Shown: in pieces, positions 24,573 to 32,197 of the stretch | Layout of the letters: each line of letters begins with the position of its first letter | Position numbering within the stretch: the first letter of the stretch is position 1 | Source: Micromonospora sp. H61 | Lineage (GTDB): Bacteria; Actinomycetota; Actinomycetes; Mycobacteriales; Micromonosporaceae | Reading direction: 5' to 3' | DNA length: 45,344 nt | Assembly: GCF_018070325.1 (NCBI RefSeq) | Contig: NZ_JAGPXY010000054.1 | Coordinates: 1-45,344, forward strand | The notes under the pieces: generated by a model | What the model was told of the DNA's origin: nothing | The model's database searches: none | The model's input: the letters and a program-made list of their open reading frames with translations, nothing else | Translations under genes and position numbers: made by a program

Positions 24573-25772
24573 ATGACCATCACCGCATTCAAAGACCTGA
24601 GCCCGACGACCGCGCGGCCGGGCCGCCTTCCGGGAATGGCATTGTTCGGCCTTTTCCTGGCCGGCTTTATCAGCATCCTCACCGAATGCCTTCCGGCGGG
24701 CCTCCTGCCGGAAATGAGCCGCACTCTGAACACGAGCGTCTCGCTCACGGGCCAGACGGTCACGATCTACGCGCTCGCCACAGCGCTCGGCGCCATCCCT
24801 CTCGCGTGGGCGACGGCCAGCTGGTCGCGCAAGCATGTCCTGCAACTTGCCTTGGTCGTGGTCGCCGTCACCAACGCGCTCACCGCGCTGTCCGAGAACT
24901 ACACGCTGACGATGGTGCTGCGCTTCGTCGCCGGGCTGGGAACCGGACTCATCTGGCCACTTCTCGGTGGCTACGCCGCCCAAATCGCGCCAGAGGGACG
25001 ACAAGGCCGAGCCATCGCCATCGCCCTCGCCGGAACCCCGATCGGGCTGGCCTTGGGCGTCCCGCTGGGAACCTGGCTCAGCAGCCTCGGGGGCTGGCAA
25101 CTCGCCTTCTACGCCGCTGCTGCCGTGACCGTCATGACCATGGCCTGGGTCCTGGTGGCCGTCCCGAACCTGCCCGGACAACCGGTAGACGCCCGCTTCA
25201 GGATCTCGCAGGTACTGGTCGTGCCCGGGCTGCGGCCCATTCTGTTCGCGCTGGCCACGTACATGATCGCTCACAATCTTCTCTACACGTACATCACCGA
25301 CCTCCTGCTTCAGCTGGGGATGGCCGACCAGACCGGCTGGGTGCTGTTCGCCTTCGGAGTCACCTCCGTGCTCAGCGTTCTCGTGGTCGGAACCCACATC
25401 GACCGACACCTGCGCAGGCTTGCCGTGAGCAGCACCCTGCTCTTCGGGGCCAGCGTGCTCGTCCTGGGCGTCGTCGCGGACGCACCGGCGCTGGTCTACG
25501 TCGCCGTCGCCGCATGGGGCTTCGCGTTCGGTAGTTCCCCGAGCCTGTTCGTGGGCGCCACGATCAACGCCGCCGGAGAAGCTGCGAACGTCGCTCAGTC
25601 GATCACCATCACGGTCTTCTCGGCTTCTATCGCGACCGGGGGTCTCATCGGTGGCCTCCTGCTCGCCGGCCTGGGCACCGCCTCGATCACCTGGGCGGCA
25701 CTCATCCTCCTGATCGTCGCGGCCGCAACTGTCATCGGCAGCGCCAAGTACGCGTTCCCCAGGAACGGCTGA
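24573..25772 (+). CDS. MFS transporter, DHA1 (AraJ/chloramphenicol-exporter-like)
   Basis: A 399-residue protein with about twelve hydrophobic segments. Segment one runs through LFGLFLAGFISILTECLPAG, containing the TE...P.G pattern of DHA1 sugar/drug exporters. The loop between segments 2 and 3 has WSRKH, and the motif-C-like stretch is AGTPIGLALGVPLGTWLSSL. The family exports arabinose polymers, chloramphenicol or other hydrophobic drugs using the proton gradient. ATG 24573 follows AAAGAG. A MmyB-like regulator is divergent from it. Just beyond its stop lies a truncated gene on the other strand. Confidence 0.93.
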   Translation: MTITAFKDLSPTTARPGRLPGMALFGLFLAGFISILTECLPAGLLPEMSRTLNTSVSLTGQTVTIYALATALGAIPLAWATASWSRKHVLQLALVVVAVTNALTALSENYTLTMVLRFVAGLGTGLIWPLLGGYAAQIAPEGRQGRAIAIALAGTPIGLALGVPLGTWLSSLGGWQLAFYAAAAVTVMTMAWVLVAVPNLPGQPVDARFRISQVLVVPGLRPILFALATYMIAHNLLYTYITDLLLQLGMADQTGWVLFAFGVTSVLSVLVVGTHIDRHLRRLAVSSTLLFGASVLVLGVVADAPALVYVAVAAWGFAFGSSPSLFVGATINAAGEAANVAQSITITVFSASIATGGLIGGLLLAGLGTASITWAALILLIVAAATVIGSAKYAFPRNG

Positions 25773-25789
25773 AGCCGGGCGGCAGCGGT

Positions 25790-25961
25790 CGCTTCGGGAG
25801 CGAAGCTCTTGGTCGTCATACGCAGCCGTGACCGCGTCACGCCAGTTGGCGGGAGTGGGACGGCTGAGGTTCAGCGCGGCCGCGACGGCCTCGGCATCCC
25901 GGTCACGTATGGCGAGCCACTCAAGCTTGTAACCGAAGCCGAGCGCGGCATCGGGAACCAT
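25790..25961 (-). pseudogene. N-terminal fragment of a gene translationally coupled to the PAS-GAF gene
   Basis: The ATG at 25961 overlaps the stop of the PAS-GAF gene (TGATG). It opens MVPDAALGFGYKLEWLAIRD, then RDAEAVAAALNLSRPTPANW and a helix to VTAAYDD. This pattern (LGYKLEWLAxRxxxPEAVAxALGL....W..G....Y) is one I know from the N termini of actinobacterial proteins of unknown, possibly immunity-type, role. After about 50 codons the frame loses protein character at the 3' end of the MFS gene, so the rest of the gene has been lost at this junction. Confidence 0.5.
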
Positions 25962-27256
25962 CAGCGGTTGAGGTAGGCGGCCAGGCCACCGAGTTCCTCG
26001 CTGGCGATGAACACCGACCGCACGTTGAGGATGGCTTCCTCGACGTGGGCGGGGCAGCCCCACGCCGCGTCACCCCACGAATCGGCGATCTTGACCTCGG
26101 CTGGCGCGGTGCACCCGGCGGCGCCGCCGAGCTGGCAGTGCTCGGGGTGCGGCGTGGCGGCCTGCGCGGCCGCGGCGGCACGCATCTGGGTGGCGAGTTC
26201 AGCGGCGGCGGTGGCGCGCTGCTCGGCCTCGGCGCGCAGTTCCCGCTCCACGCGCAGCACCTTGGCCAGCTCGTCATTGGCCGACTTGGCGCGTGCCTCG
26301 GCGGCGAGTTTCGCCTGCTCGATGTGGTGGCGTTCGATGGCCAGGGCTGCGGTGCCGGCGAAGAGCCGGGTGAGGGCGAGGTCGGTGTCCTGCGGGACGC
26401 GCGGGGTGCGGTGATACATCGCGAAGGTGCCCAACAGGCCGCCGTCGCGAGCCAGGATCGGCGTGGACCAGCAGGCCGCCAGTCCGGCCTGGTCGGCCAG
26501 GTCCCGGAAGTCGTCCCAGAACGGATCGGTGGCGATGTCGGTGACGATGACTGGTTCCCGCCGGTGGGCGGCGGTGCCGCACGAGCCGACACCTTCGCCG
26601 GTCGCGATGCCGTCGATGGCCTTGTTGTAGAAGTCGGGCAGGCTCGGCGCGGCGCCGTGGCGCAGGTGCCGGGCGTCGGAATCGGCGAGCAGGACGGAGA
26701 CGAGCACCTCCTGCGGTGCGAGGTTCTCGATACAGCGGGCCATCCCGTCGAGCACCTCGGTCAGGGGTGCCTGACGGGCGATCTGCTCCAGCAGGGCACG
26801 ATGTTCGGCCATCAGCCGTTGGGCATGCTTGACCTGCGTGGTCTCCACGCCGAGCACACGGATCCCGGGCACGGTGCCGTCGGCGTCCCGACGCGGCTCG
26901 TAGGTGAAGTCGAAGAACGCCTCCCGGGCCTGCGGGCCGCTGCCCAGCAAGACCCGGACGTCACGGCCGGTGTACGGCTCACCCGTGCGGAAGACCTGGT
27001 CCAGGAGCGCGATGAATCCCTGACCGGCCAGTTCGGGCATCAGCTCGGCGATCGCCATCCCGACCCGGGCCCGTTCTTCGCCGATGGTGGCGAAGAACGC
27101 CGGGTTAGCCGTCTCCACCAGATGCGACGGCCCCGCCAGAGACGCGAAGACGGCGATGGACTGCCCGAACAACGCCCGCAGGTCCTCCTCCGCTGCCTGC
27201 TCGGCATCCGCCGAACCCGCAACAGCAGTAGACCGTTGGTCTGGTACGGCGGTCAT
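25961..27256 (-). CDS. PAS-GAF sensor protein with C-terminal Cys/His domain
   Basis: A 431-residue cytoplasmic protein. The N-terminal PAS domain (about 25-145; NPAFFATIGEERARVGMAIA and FFDFTYEPRRDADG) is followed by a linker helix (TTQVKHAQRLMAEHRALLEQ). A GAF domain follows at about 155-320 (GEGVGSCGTAAHRREPVIV, then DPFWDDFRDLADQAGLAACW and STPILARDGGLLGTF), then a long coiled coil (about 320-368). The terminal 60-residue domain has Cys374, Cys382, Cys401 and His404 (ending WGCPAHVEE) and looks like a zinc-binding module. There is no kinase, cyclase or HTH domain, so output must go through a partner. The start is ATG 27256. Its stop overlaps the start of a truncated downstream gene. Confidence 0.82.
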   Translation of the reverse strand: MTAVPDQRSTAVAGSADAEQAAEEDLRALFGQSIAVFASLAGPSHLVETANPAFFATIGEERARVGMAIAELMPELAGQGFIALLDQVFRTGEPYTGRDVRVLLGSGPQAREAFFDFTYEPRRDADGTVPGIRVLGVETTQVKHAQRLMAEHRALLEQIARQAPLTEVLDGMARCIENLAPQEVLVSVLLADSDARHLRHGAAPSLPDFYNKAIDGIATGEGVGSCGTAAHRREPVIVTDIATDPFWDDFRDLADQAGLAACWSTPILARDGGLLGTFAMYHRTPRVPQDTDLALTRLFAGTAALAIERHHIEQAKLAAEARAKSANDELAKVLRVERELRAEAEQRATAAAELATQMRAAAAAQAATPHPEHCQLGGAAGCTAPAEVKIADSWGDAAWGCPAHVEEAILNVRSVFIASEELGGLAAYLNR

Positions 27257-27450
27257 GGTGTGGGTCTCGCCTCTCGTCTGCGGATACGGGCAACGACCGA
27301 CGGCGCCACCCTTAAGTGCGGGTGGCTGCGGTGCGGCGGAGTTGGTTGGGGCCACCGCCGGTGCAGCGTACCCATCTGCCCGACATTCAGGTCCTACCCA
27401 CCAACCACGCACCGCAACCTGTCGCCCGAACAGCGCGTCGCCCGGGGGGG

Positions 27451-27772
27451 TCAGATCCGCTGCTTCCACCAGGGGTCGCCGGGATCGGCCCAGGGGTTTG
27501 GGCAGGGTTCGACTGAGGAACAGATCATCGGCCGCACCGACGACCCGCCGCAGCTCCCGCGCTGTTTTTCCGGTCAGCGATCGCAGGGCGATGTCCAGCA
27601 CCTCCCGATAGTCCGAGGTGCAACCGCAGGGGCAATCGTCCAGCAGGTCACGGGCAGGGCCTCGTACCTTGTCGGTCCAGCCCCGAAGTGCGCGGCCGAC
27701 ATCACCGGGATGCAAGCGGTTGTTGTGGCGCTCCAGCCGAACGACGTCGGCGACGGCCTTGCCGGAATGCCG
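27451..27772 (-). pseudogene. Frameshifted gene for a small CPCGC-motif protein
   Basis: The minus strand reads RHSGKAVADVVRLERHNN, then LHPGDVGRALRGWTDKVR, LLDDCPCGCTSDYREVLD, LTGKTARELRRVVGAADDL and FLSRTLP. At about 27495-27505, in a run of Cs and As, a one-base shift moves to the frame that finishes NPWADPGDPWWKQRI and TGA at 27451-27453. The natural ending in the shifted frame shows this is one protein with a frameshift. There is no clear start codon at the left end; TTG at 27715 is possible. The CPCGC cluster suggests metal binding. It lies upstream of the PAS-GAF gene on the same strand. Family not recognised. Confidence 0.5.
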
Positions 27773-27966
27773 TGAAAGTGTGCACGGGATTCGTGCACCT
27801 GTCGACGATTGGGTTTGGCGGCGCGTAGCGCCCCAGGTCGCCTACGCGGCACGGTCCCTTCGCTGTGCGGTCAGGCCGGGAAGTATGCCAGAGGGGACGA
27901 CGATGGTCCGAGGCCAGACAAAGCCTCGACGGCACGCGCGGTTCCTGCGACGGCCGACAATCAACC

Positions 27967-28247
27967 CTAAAGCGCCGCAGTCAGCAGTTCGCACGTGGCG
28001 TCGTCGAAGGCGACCAGGCGAACACGCTCAACCTTTGCCGGCGTTGCTCTGATGGTCGAGATTGCGATCTTCGCTGCCTGGTCGCTCGGAAATCCGTAGA
28101 CGCCAGTGGCGATGGCGGGGAAGGCGACGCTGCGAGCGCCAATCTCGTCGGCAACCTCAAGGCTGCGCCGATAGCACGACGCCAGAAGGTCGGCCTCGCC
28201 GTGGCCGCCGCCTTCCCAGACCGGGCCAACGGTGCCGCGGGTTTCGG
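27967..28247 (-). pseudogene. C-terminal half of a macro-domain protein
   Basis: The segment reads TVGPVWEGGGHGEADLLASC, YRRSLEVADEIGARSVAFPA, IATGVYGFPSDQAAKIAIST and ends VRLVAFDDATCELLTAAL. GPVW, the conserved AFPAI.TGVYG.P loop and the final VAFDD are the C-terminal half of a macro domain (ADP-ribose or O-acetyl-ADP-ribose hydrolase type). The N-terminal half with the Asn-Ala-AN and GGGGVD...G loops is missing: homology stops at about 28247 where the stop codon of the LLM oxidoreductase gene begins. Without those loops it cannot bind ADP-ribose, so it is a truncated remnant. Confidence 0.75.
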
Positions 28248-28250
28248 AAT

Positions 28251-29114
28251 TCAGATCAGGGCTGCGGCGAGGGCGCGGAACGCGTCGGCGGGGAACGTCG
28301 TGTCGTCGCCGCCGTTGAGCACCTGGATCGCCACCTCGTCCGCGCCGGCCTGGTAGTGCTTCTCCAACCCGGCCACCACCTTCTCGACGCTGCCCCACGG
28401 GATCAGGGCGTCGACGAGGCGGTCACTGCCGCCGTCGGCGAAGTCCTCGTCGGTCCAGCCGAATCGCCGCAGGTTGTTGGTGTAGTTCGGCAGCGCGAGG
28501 TACCCGCTCGTGTACTGGCGGGCGGTGGCGCGCGCGGTGGTGGCGTCCGCGTCGAGGACCACCGCGACCTCGGGGGCGAGCAGCCGGTCCGGTCCGATTG
28601 CCGCCCGGGCTTCGGCGGTGTGCTCGGCAGGGACGAAGTACGGGTGCGCACCGGTCGAGCGGTCGCGGGAGAGTTCGAGCATCCGCGGGCCCAGTGCGGC
28701 CAGGATGCGCCGCTCGGGCGGAAGCCCGGCCGCGTCGAGGCCGTCGAGGTACTGCACCATCCGTGAGTACGGCTTGCGGTAGTCGGTGCCGCCGCTTTCC
28801 ACCACCACCGCGTGGCTGGCGCCGAGACCGAGCAGGAACCGGCCGGGGTGCGCCTGCTCCGCGTCCTTGGCGAACGCCGCTGCCTCGGGGGGCGACGAGT
28901 GCCAGATGCTCAGGATGCCGGTCGCGACCCCGATGCGGGTGGTCCCGTCCAGGATCTCCCGGAAGCGGGGGGCGACGTTCTCGCCGAAACCACCGGAGAA
29001 CCAGATTCGTGAGTAGCCGAGATCCTCCAACTCGGTCGCGGCGTCGATGGCCGCGCCCTTGCTCTCGCTGGCAAGGAAGAACGGTTGCCATACGCTGACG
29101 AGTCGTTGTGCCAT
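28251..29114 (-). CDS. LLM class F420-dependent oxidoreductase
   Basis: A 287-residue luciferase-like monooxygenase-fold protein: AATELEDLGYSRIWFSGGFG, RIGVATGILSIWHSSP (start of the cofactor pocket), HPGRFLLGLGASHA, YFVPAEHTAEARAAIG and a late VAIQVLNGGDDTTFP. This matches the TIGR03620-type F420 group as I remember it. Such enzymes use F420 to oxidise or reduce small substrates; the substrate here is unknown. Length is normal. The start is ATG 29114, 12 bp downstream of a perfect 14-bp palindrome that may be its operator. The end abuts a truncated macro-domain gene. Confidence 0.92.
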   Translation of the reverse strand: MAQRLVSVWQPFFLASESKGAAIDAATELEDLGYSRIWFSGGFGENVAPRFREILDGTTRIGVATGILSIWHSSPPEAAAFAKDAEQAHPGRFLLGLGASHAVVVESGGTDYRKPYSRMVQYLDGLDAAGLPPERRILAALGPRMLELSRDRSTGAHPYFVPAEHTAEARAAIGPDRLLAPEVAVVLDADATTARATARQYTSGYLALPNYTNNLRRFGWTDEDFADGGSDRLVDALIPWGSVEKVVAGLEKHYQAGADEVAIQVLNGGDDTTFPADAFRALAAALI

Positions 29115-29126
29115 GCGGCAACCCTA

Positions 29127-29140
29127 CGACCGATCGGTCG
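29127..29140. promoter_or_regulatory. 14-bp palindromic operator-like site before LLM gene
   Basis: The sequence cgaccgatcggtcg is a perfect palindrome ending 12 bases upstream of the LLM oxidoreductase start codon. Its ACCGATCGGT core is the style of TetR-family operators. No TetR gene is in the neighbourhood, so the regulator would act in trans. Function inferred. Confidence 0.45.
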
Positions 29141-29230
29141 CTGACCGCGTCAGCTAGCGCTCCCAGCCCGATGTGAACCGGCCGACAGGGCCGCCGGCAG
29201 AGTCTGTGGCCCCCCGCGCCGATCCCTGAC

Positions 29231-29878
29231 TCACGGCGTCAGGCCGGCCTGGATCGCCAGGATGGCGGCTCGTACGCGGTCGCGGCTGCCGGTCTTGGCC
29301 AGCACGTTTGTCACGTGGGTCTTGACGGTGCTCATGGACAGGTAGAGGCGTTCGGCGATCTCGTTGTTGTTGAGTCCGGCGCCGATCAGGGCGAGCACGT
29401 CGGTCTCCCGAGCGGTCAGCTGGTAGGCCGCCAACTCCACGCGGGTGGCCGGCCCGGTCGCGCGGACCCGGTCGAGGACGGCGCCGGTGACCTCGGCGGA
29501 GAGGACCGCCTCGCCGGCCGCGACGGTGCGCACCGCGGCGATCAGGTCACGGGCGCTGGACCGCTTGAGCAGGAACCCGCGCGCGCCGGCGGCGATGGCG
29601 TCCAGGACGTAGGCGTCGTCGTCGAAGGTGGTGACGACGATGACGGCCGGGGCGTGCGCGATCGTGGCCAGCTCGCGGGTGGCCTGCAGGCCGTCGAGCA
29701 CCGGCATGCGGATGTCGACGAGGGCGACGTCGATGCGCGAGTCGCGACGTACGGCGTCGAGGAACTGTCTGCCGTCGGCCGCCTCGGCCGCGACCTGGAT
29801 GTCGGGTTGGGATCGCAGGATCAGGCTGAAGCCGTCCCGGACCAGCTCCTGGTCGTCGGCGATCGCGACTCGGATCAT
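29231..29878 (-). CDS. NarL/LuxR family response regulator (system 1)
   Basis: A 215-residue response regulator. The receiver domain has the acidic pair Asp8/Asp9 (IADDQELVRDG), phospho-acceptor Asp55 (ALVDIRMP), Thr83 region (VVTTFDDD) and Lys105 (GFLLKRS). The LuxR-type helix-turn-helix is at about 150-210 (LTARETDVLALIGAGLNNNE and LYLSMSTVKTHVTNVLAKTG). Phosphorylation by the partner kinase should trigger dimerisation and DNA binding. Its ATG overlaps the kinase stop by 4 bp. Target unknown; the divergently placed CDP-alcohol phosphatidyltransferase pair beyond the kinase is a candidate. Confidence 0.95.
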   Translation of the reverse strand: MIRVAIADDQELVRDGFSLILRSQPDIQVAAEAADGRQFLDAVRRDSRIDVALVDIRMPVLDGLQATRELATIAHAPAVIVVTTFDDDAYVLDAIAAGARGFLLKRSSARDLIAAVRTVAAGEAVLSAEVTGAVLDRVRATGPATRVELAAYQLTARETDVLALIGAGLNNNEIAERLYLSMSTVKTHVTNVLAKTGSRDRVRAAILAIQAGLTP

Positions 29879-30981
29879 CTGTTCGCCACCGGCAGGTTGG
29901 CCTGCACCACTGTGCCGCCACCGGGGCGCTGGCTCAGCTCCCAGCTCCCGCCGCGCGCGGCAACGCGTTCCCCGATGCCGAGCAGACCCGAGCCGCTCGT
30001 GGGTGCGCGGGGCGGCCCGATGCCGTCGTCGCTGATCCGTAGGCGGGCGTGGTCGCCGACGCGGGCCAGTTCGACCCAGGCCGCCGTGGCTTTCGCGTGG
30101 CGGGCGATGTTGGTGAGGGCCTCCTGGGCGATGCGGTAGGCGGTCAACACGCCGATCTCGTCCAGGCCCGGCTCGGGGTCCAACTGGACCCGCACCGTCA
30201 CGCCCTGCTGGCGCAGCGGCTGGGCGAGCAGCTCGTCGATGTCGGACAGGCGCGGCGGGGCGCTCACCGCGATCGACGCGTCCGGATCGCGCAGGTGTAC
30301 GACGAGCGTGTCGAGTTCGCTCAGTGCGGTGCGGCCACTGCCCGCGATCGCCCGCAGCGCCGCCCCCGGGTCGTCACTGAGCTGCCCCGCCTCGGCCTGC
30401 ACCACCATCGCGGTGACGTGGTGGCCGACCACGTCATGCAGCTCGCGGGCCAGGTTGGTGCGCTGTTCGAGCCAGGCGGCCTGGCCGCGCAGGTCGTCCG
30501 TCTCCCGGGTCAGGGCGTGGCCGCGTGACCACGATCGCAACAGGATCGCCAGGAGGTAGCCGGCCGTCACGAAGAAGAACGGCTGCTCGTACACCCCTCG
30601 CTCGTTGAACAGTGCGGTGGTGAGGGCGCCGGCCGCGCCGATCAGGCCACCCACCCACCCCAGCCAGGGGTGTCGGGCCGGATCCTCGCAGACCGAGACG
30701 AACACCAGGCCGGCGGCCGCGAGGCCCAACTGCACCGACTCGCCGGTGCTCACGATCGCCACGAACCCTGCGCAGACCGCGAAGACCAGGGTTCGGTAGC
30801 GGGGGCGCAGCGCCGTGGCTCCGAGGCCGACCGGCAGCACCAGCCACGCCCAGCCCGCCGGCACGGACACGCCGTCCTCGACGGTGGTGACCACGGCGGC
30901 GATGATCAAACCAACCGCACCGTACGCGAGCCGGCGCACTCGCTCGGGGTCGCGCAACCGTTCGCGGATTCCAGTCGTCAC
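29875..30981 (-). CDS. HisKA_3 sensor histidine kinase (system 1)
   Basis: A 368-residue membrane kinase of the DesK/NarX-like type. Residues 15-150 hold several hydrophobic segments (LAYGAVGLIIAAVVTTV; LVFAVCAGFVAIV; WLGWVGGLIGAAGALTTAL; FFFVTAGYLLAILL). The dimerisation domain has phospho-acceptor His182 in ARELHDVVGHHVT, and the ATPase domain shows AYRIAQEALTNIARHA (N box), RISDDGIG and GSGLLGIGERV (G boxes). The GTG start at 30981 is chosen because it gives the standard short N terminus. It precedes and overlaps its response regulator by 4 bp. The signal is unknown; the sensor part is mostly membrane-embedded. Confidence 0.93.
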   Translation of the reverse strand: MTTGIRERLRDPERVRRLAYGAVGLIIAAVVTTVEDGVSVPAGWAWLVLPVGLGATALRPRYRTLVFAVCAGFVAIVSTGESVQLGLAAAGLVFVSVCEDPARHPWLGWVGGLIGAAGALTTALFNERGVYEQPFFFVTAGYLLAILLRSWSRGHALTRETDDLRGQAAWLEQRTNLARELHDVVGHHVTAMVVQAEAGQLSDDPGAALRAIAGSGRTALSELDTLVVHLRDPDASIAVSAPPRLSDIDELLAQPLRQQGVTVRVQLDPEPGLDEIGVLTAYRIAQEALTNIARHAKATAAWVELARVGDHARLRISDDGIGPPRAPTSGSGLLGIGERVAARGGSWELSQRPGGGTVVQANLPVANR

Positions 30982-31119
30982 CCGCACAGTCTCCGCGACC
31001 AGCCGGAAGAGCGGCCAGTACCCAGGTACCGGATCGGCCGGCACCCCGGTACCGCCCTCGCAACCAGATCGGCACCGCGGCACGTTCCGCGAAAACGCTC
31101 GCCGGACGACTCTGCGGGA

Positions 31120-31713
31120 GTGACTCTCGTTGACTCCCGCGCCGCCATCACCGTCGGCCCGCTTCGTACGGTTCCCAACTACATCACCGCCGTTCGCACG
31201 GTCGCCGCCGTCACCGTCGGTATCGTGGCCCTCGTCTCCGGGTCGGTGGCATTGATGGCGGTATCGTACGGTATCTACTGGATCGGTGACGTGCTCGACG
31301 GCTGGGCCGCCCGCCGACTCGGACAGGAGACCCGGGCCGGGGCCGTCTTCGACATCGTGAGCGACCGCGCGTGCACCGCCGTACTCTGCGTGGGCCTCGT
31401 CTCCCTCGTGCCGGACGTCGCGGTCGTGGCAGTGGTCTTCCTGCTCTCGTTCCTGGTGCTGGACACCATGCTGTCGCTGGCGTTCCTGTGCTGGCCGGTG
31501 CTCAGCCCCAACTACTTCCACCTGGTCGACCGGCGGGTGTGGGCGTTGAACTGGTCACCACTGGCCAAGGTCGCCAACACCGCCGGCGTCATCGGCGCCA
31601 TCGCGTTCGGGCAGTACCTGCTCGCGCTGGGCGTCGCCGTCGCCGTCGTCGCGGTGAAGCTGTGGTCGGTCGCAGCGGTGGTCCGGCTGCTCGAACGGGA
31701 CGGCCGGGCATGA
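31120..31713 (+). CDS. CDP-alcohol phosphatidyltransferase family protein
   Basis: A 197-residue integral membrane protein with the complete CDP-alcohol phosphotransferase signature D-G-x2-A-R-x8-G-x3-D-x3-D (DGWAARRLGQETRAGAVFDI, then VSD) and about six hydrophobic segments. These enzymes transfer a phosphatidyl or similar group from a CDP-alcohol to an acceptor alcohol (glycerol phosphate, inositol phosphate, serine). N-terminal TVPNYITAVRTVAA is typical for phosphatidylglycerophosphate/phosphatidylinositol-phosphate synthase relatives. The product is not predictable. GTG 31120 follows a GGGAG ribosome site that is close to it. The stop overlaps the next start (ATGA). Confidence 0.92.
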   Translation: MTLVDSRAAITVGPLRTVPNYITAVRTVAAVTVGIVALVSGSVALMAVSYGIYWIGDVLDGWAARRLGQETRAGAVFDIVSDRACTAVLCVGLVSLVPDVAVVAVVFLLSFLVLDTMLSLAFLCWPVLSPNYFHLVDRRVWALNWSPLAKVANTAGVIGAIAFGQYLLALGVAVAVVAVKLWSVAAVVRLLERDGRA

Positions 31714-32180
31714 GCAGCCTCGCCGAGGCCGTGGTGGCGCTCGGCTACGGTGTCGCTTCGGCGCTCGTCCCGATCGTCAACGCCGAGGCCTACGCCGTGG
31801 TCGCCGGGCAGCGCGGCGGCCATGCTCTCGTCGCCGTGGTCGCCCTGGCGCTGGGGCAGACCGCCGGCAAGTTGCTGTTGTTCGAGTCGGCGCGTCGAGG
31901 GTCGGGGCGACTGGCCCAGAAGGTCGCGAAGCGGGGAAAGCCGGGGCGCGCGGCGGCTCGGGCCGCGCGGTGGACCGAGCCGATCCGACGCTGGCTCTCC
32001 CGCCGCCGCACCGCCCTACCGACAGTGCTGGCCTCCGCCGCGGTCGGGGTTCCACCGTTGGCCGTCGTCAGCCTCGCCGCCGGCACCGCGGGCCTTCGAC
32101 GCTGGGAGTTCGCCGTCGCCTGCCTTTCCGGGCGGGTGATCCGTTTCGCAGTGCTGGTCCTGCCGGTGGTGCTGGCCTGA
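31710..32180 (+). CDS. VTT/DedA- or YqaA-like small membrane protein
   Basis: A 156-residue membrane protein with hydrophobic segments at about 5-30, 38-58, 103-125 and 135-156. Recognisable points are ALVPIVNAEAYAVVAG near the start (the polar NAE in a membrane context recalls the PxxE motif of the VTT/SNARE-associated fold), GQTAGKLLLFESARRG with a conserved GxxxGK, and the late GVPPLAVVSLAAGTAGL, which fits the G.PP...S..AG motif of that fold. Members help lipid movement between leaflets or undecaprenyl-phosphate recycling. Its start overlaps the stop of the phosphatidyltransferase gene, so the two are translationally coupled and may handle the same lipid. Confidence 0.78.
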   Translation: MSSLAEAVVALGYGVASALVPIVNAEAYAVVAGQRGGHALVAVVALALGQTAGKLLLFESARRGSGRLAQKVAKRGKPGRAAARAARWTEPIRRWLSRRRTALPTVLASAAVGVPPLAVVSLAAGTAGLRRWEFAVACLSGRVIRFAVLVLPVVLA

Positions 32181-32197
32181 CCCCGGGGCCCGGTCAG
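32177..32197. terminator. Short hairpin shared by convergent stop codons
   Basis: Arms ctgacc (32177-32182) and ggtcag (32192-32197) enclose nine GC bases. The stop codons of both convergent genes (32178-32180 forward, 32194-32196 reverse) are inside the arms. It may act as a compact bidirectional terminator. Confidence 0.4.

Noticed and set aside
24387..26063. 558-codon minus-strand open frame opposite the MFS gene
   Set aside because: Only the first ~50 codons after 25961 look like protein; the rest is the antisense of a GC-rich gene, with runs of His, Gly, Arg and Asp typical of a shadow frame.
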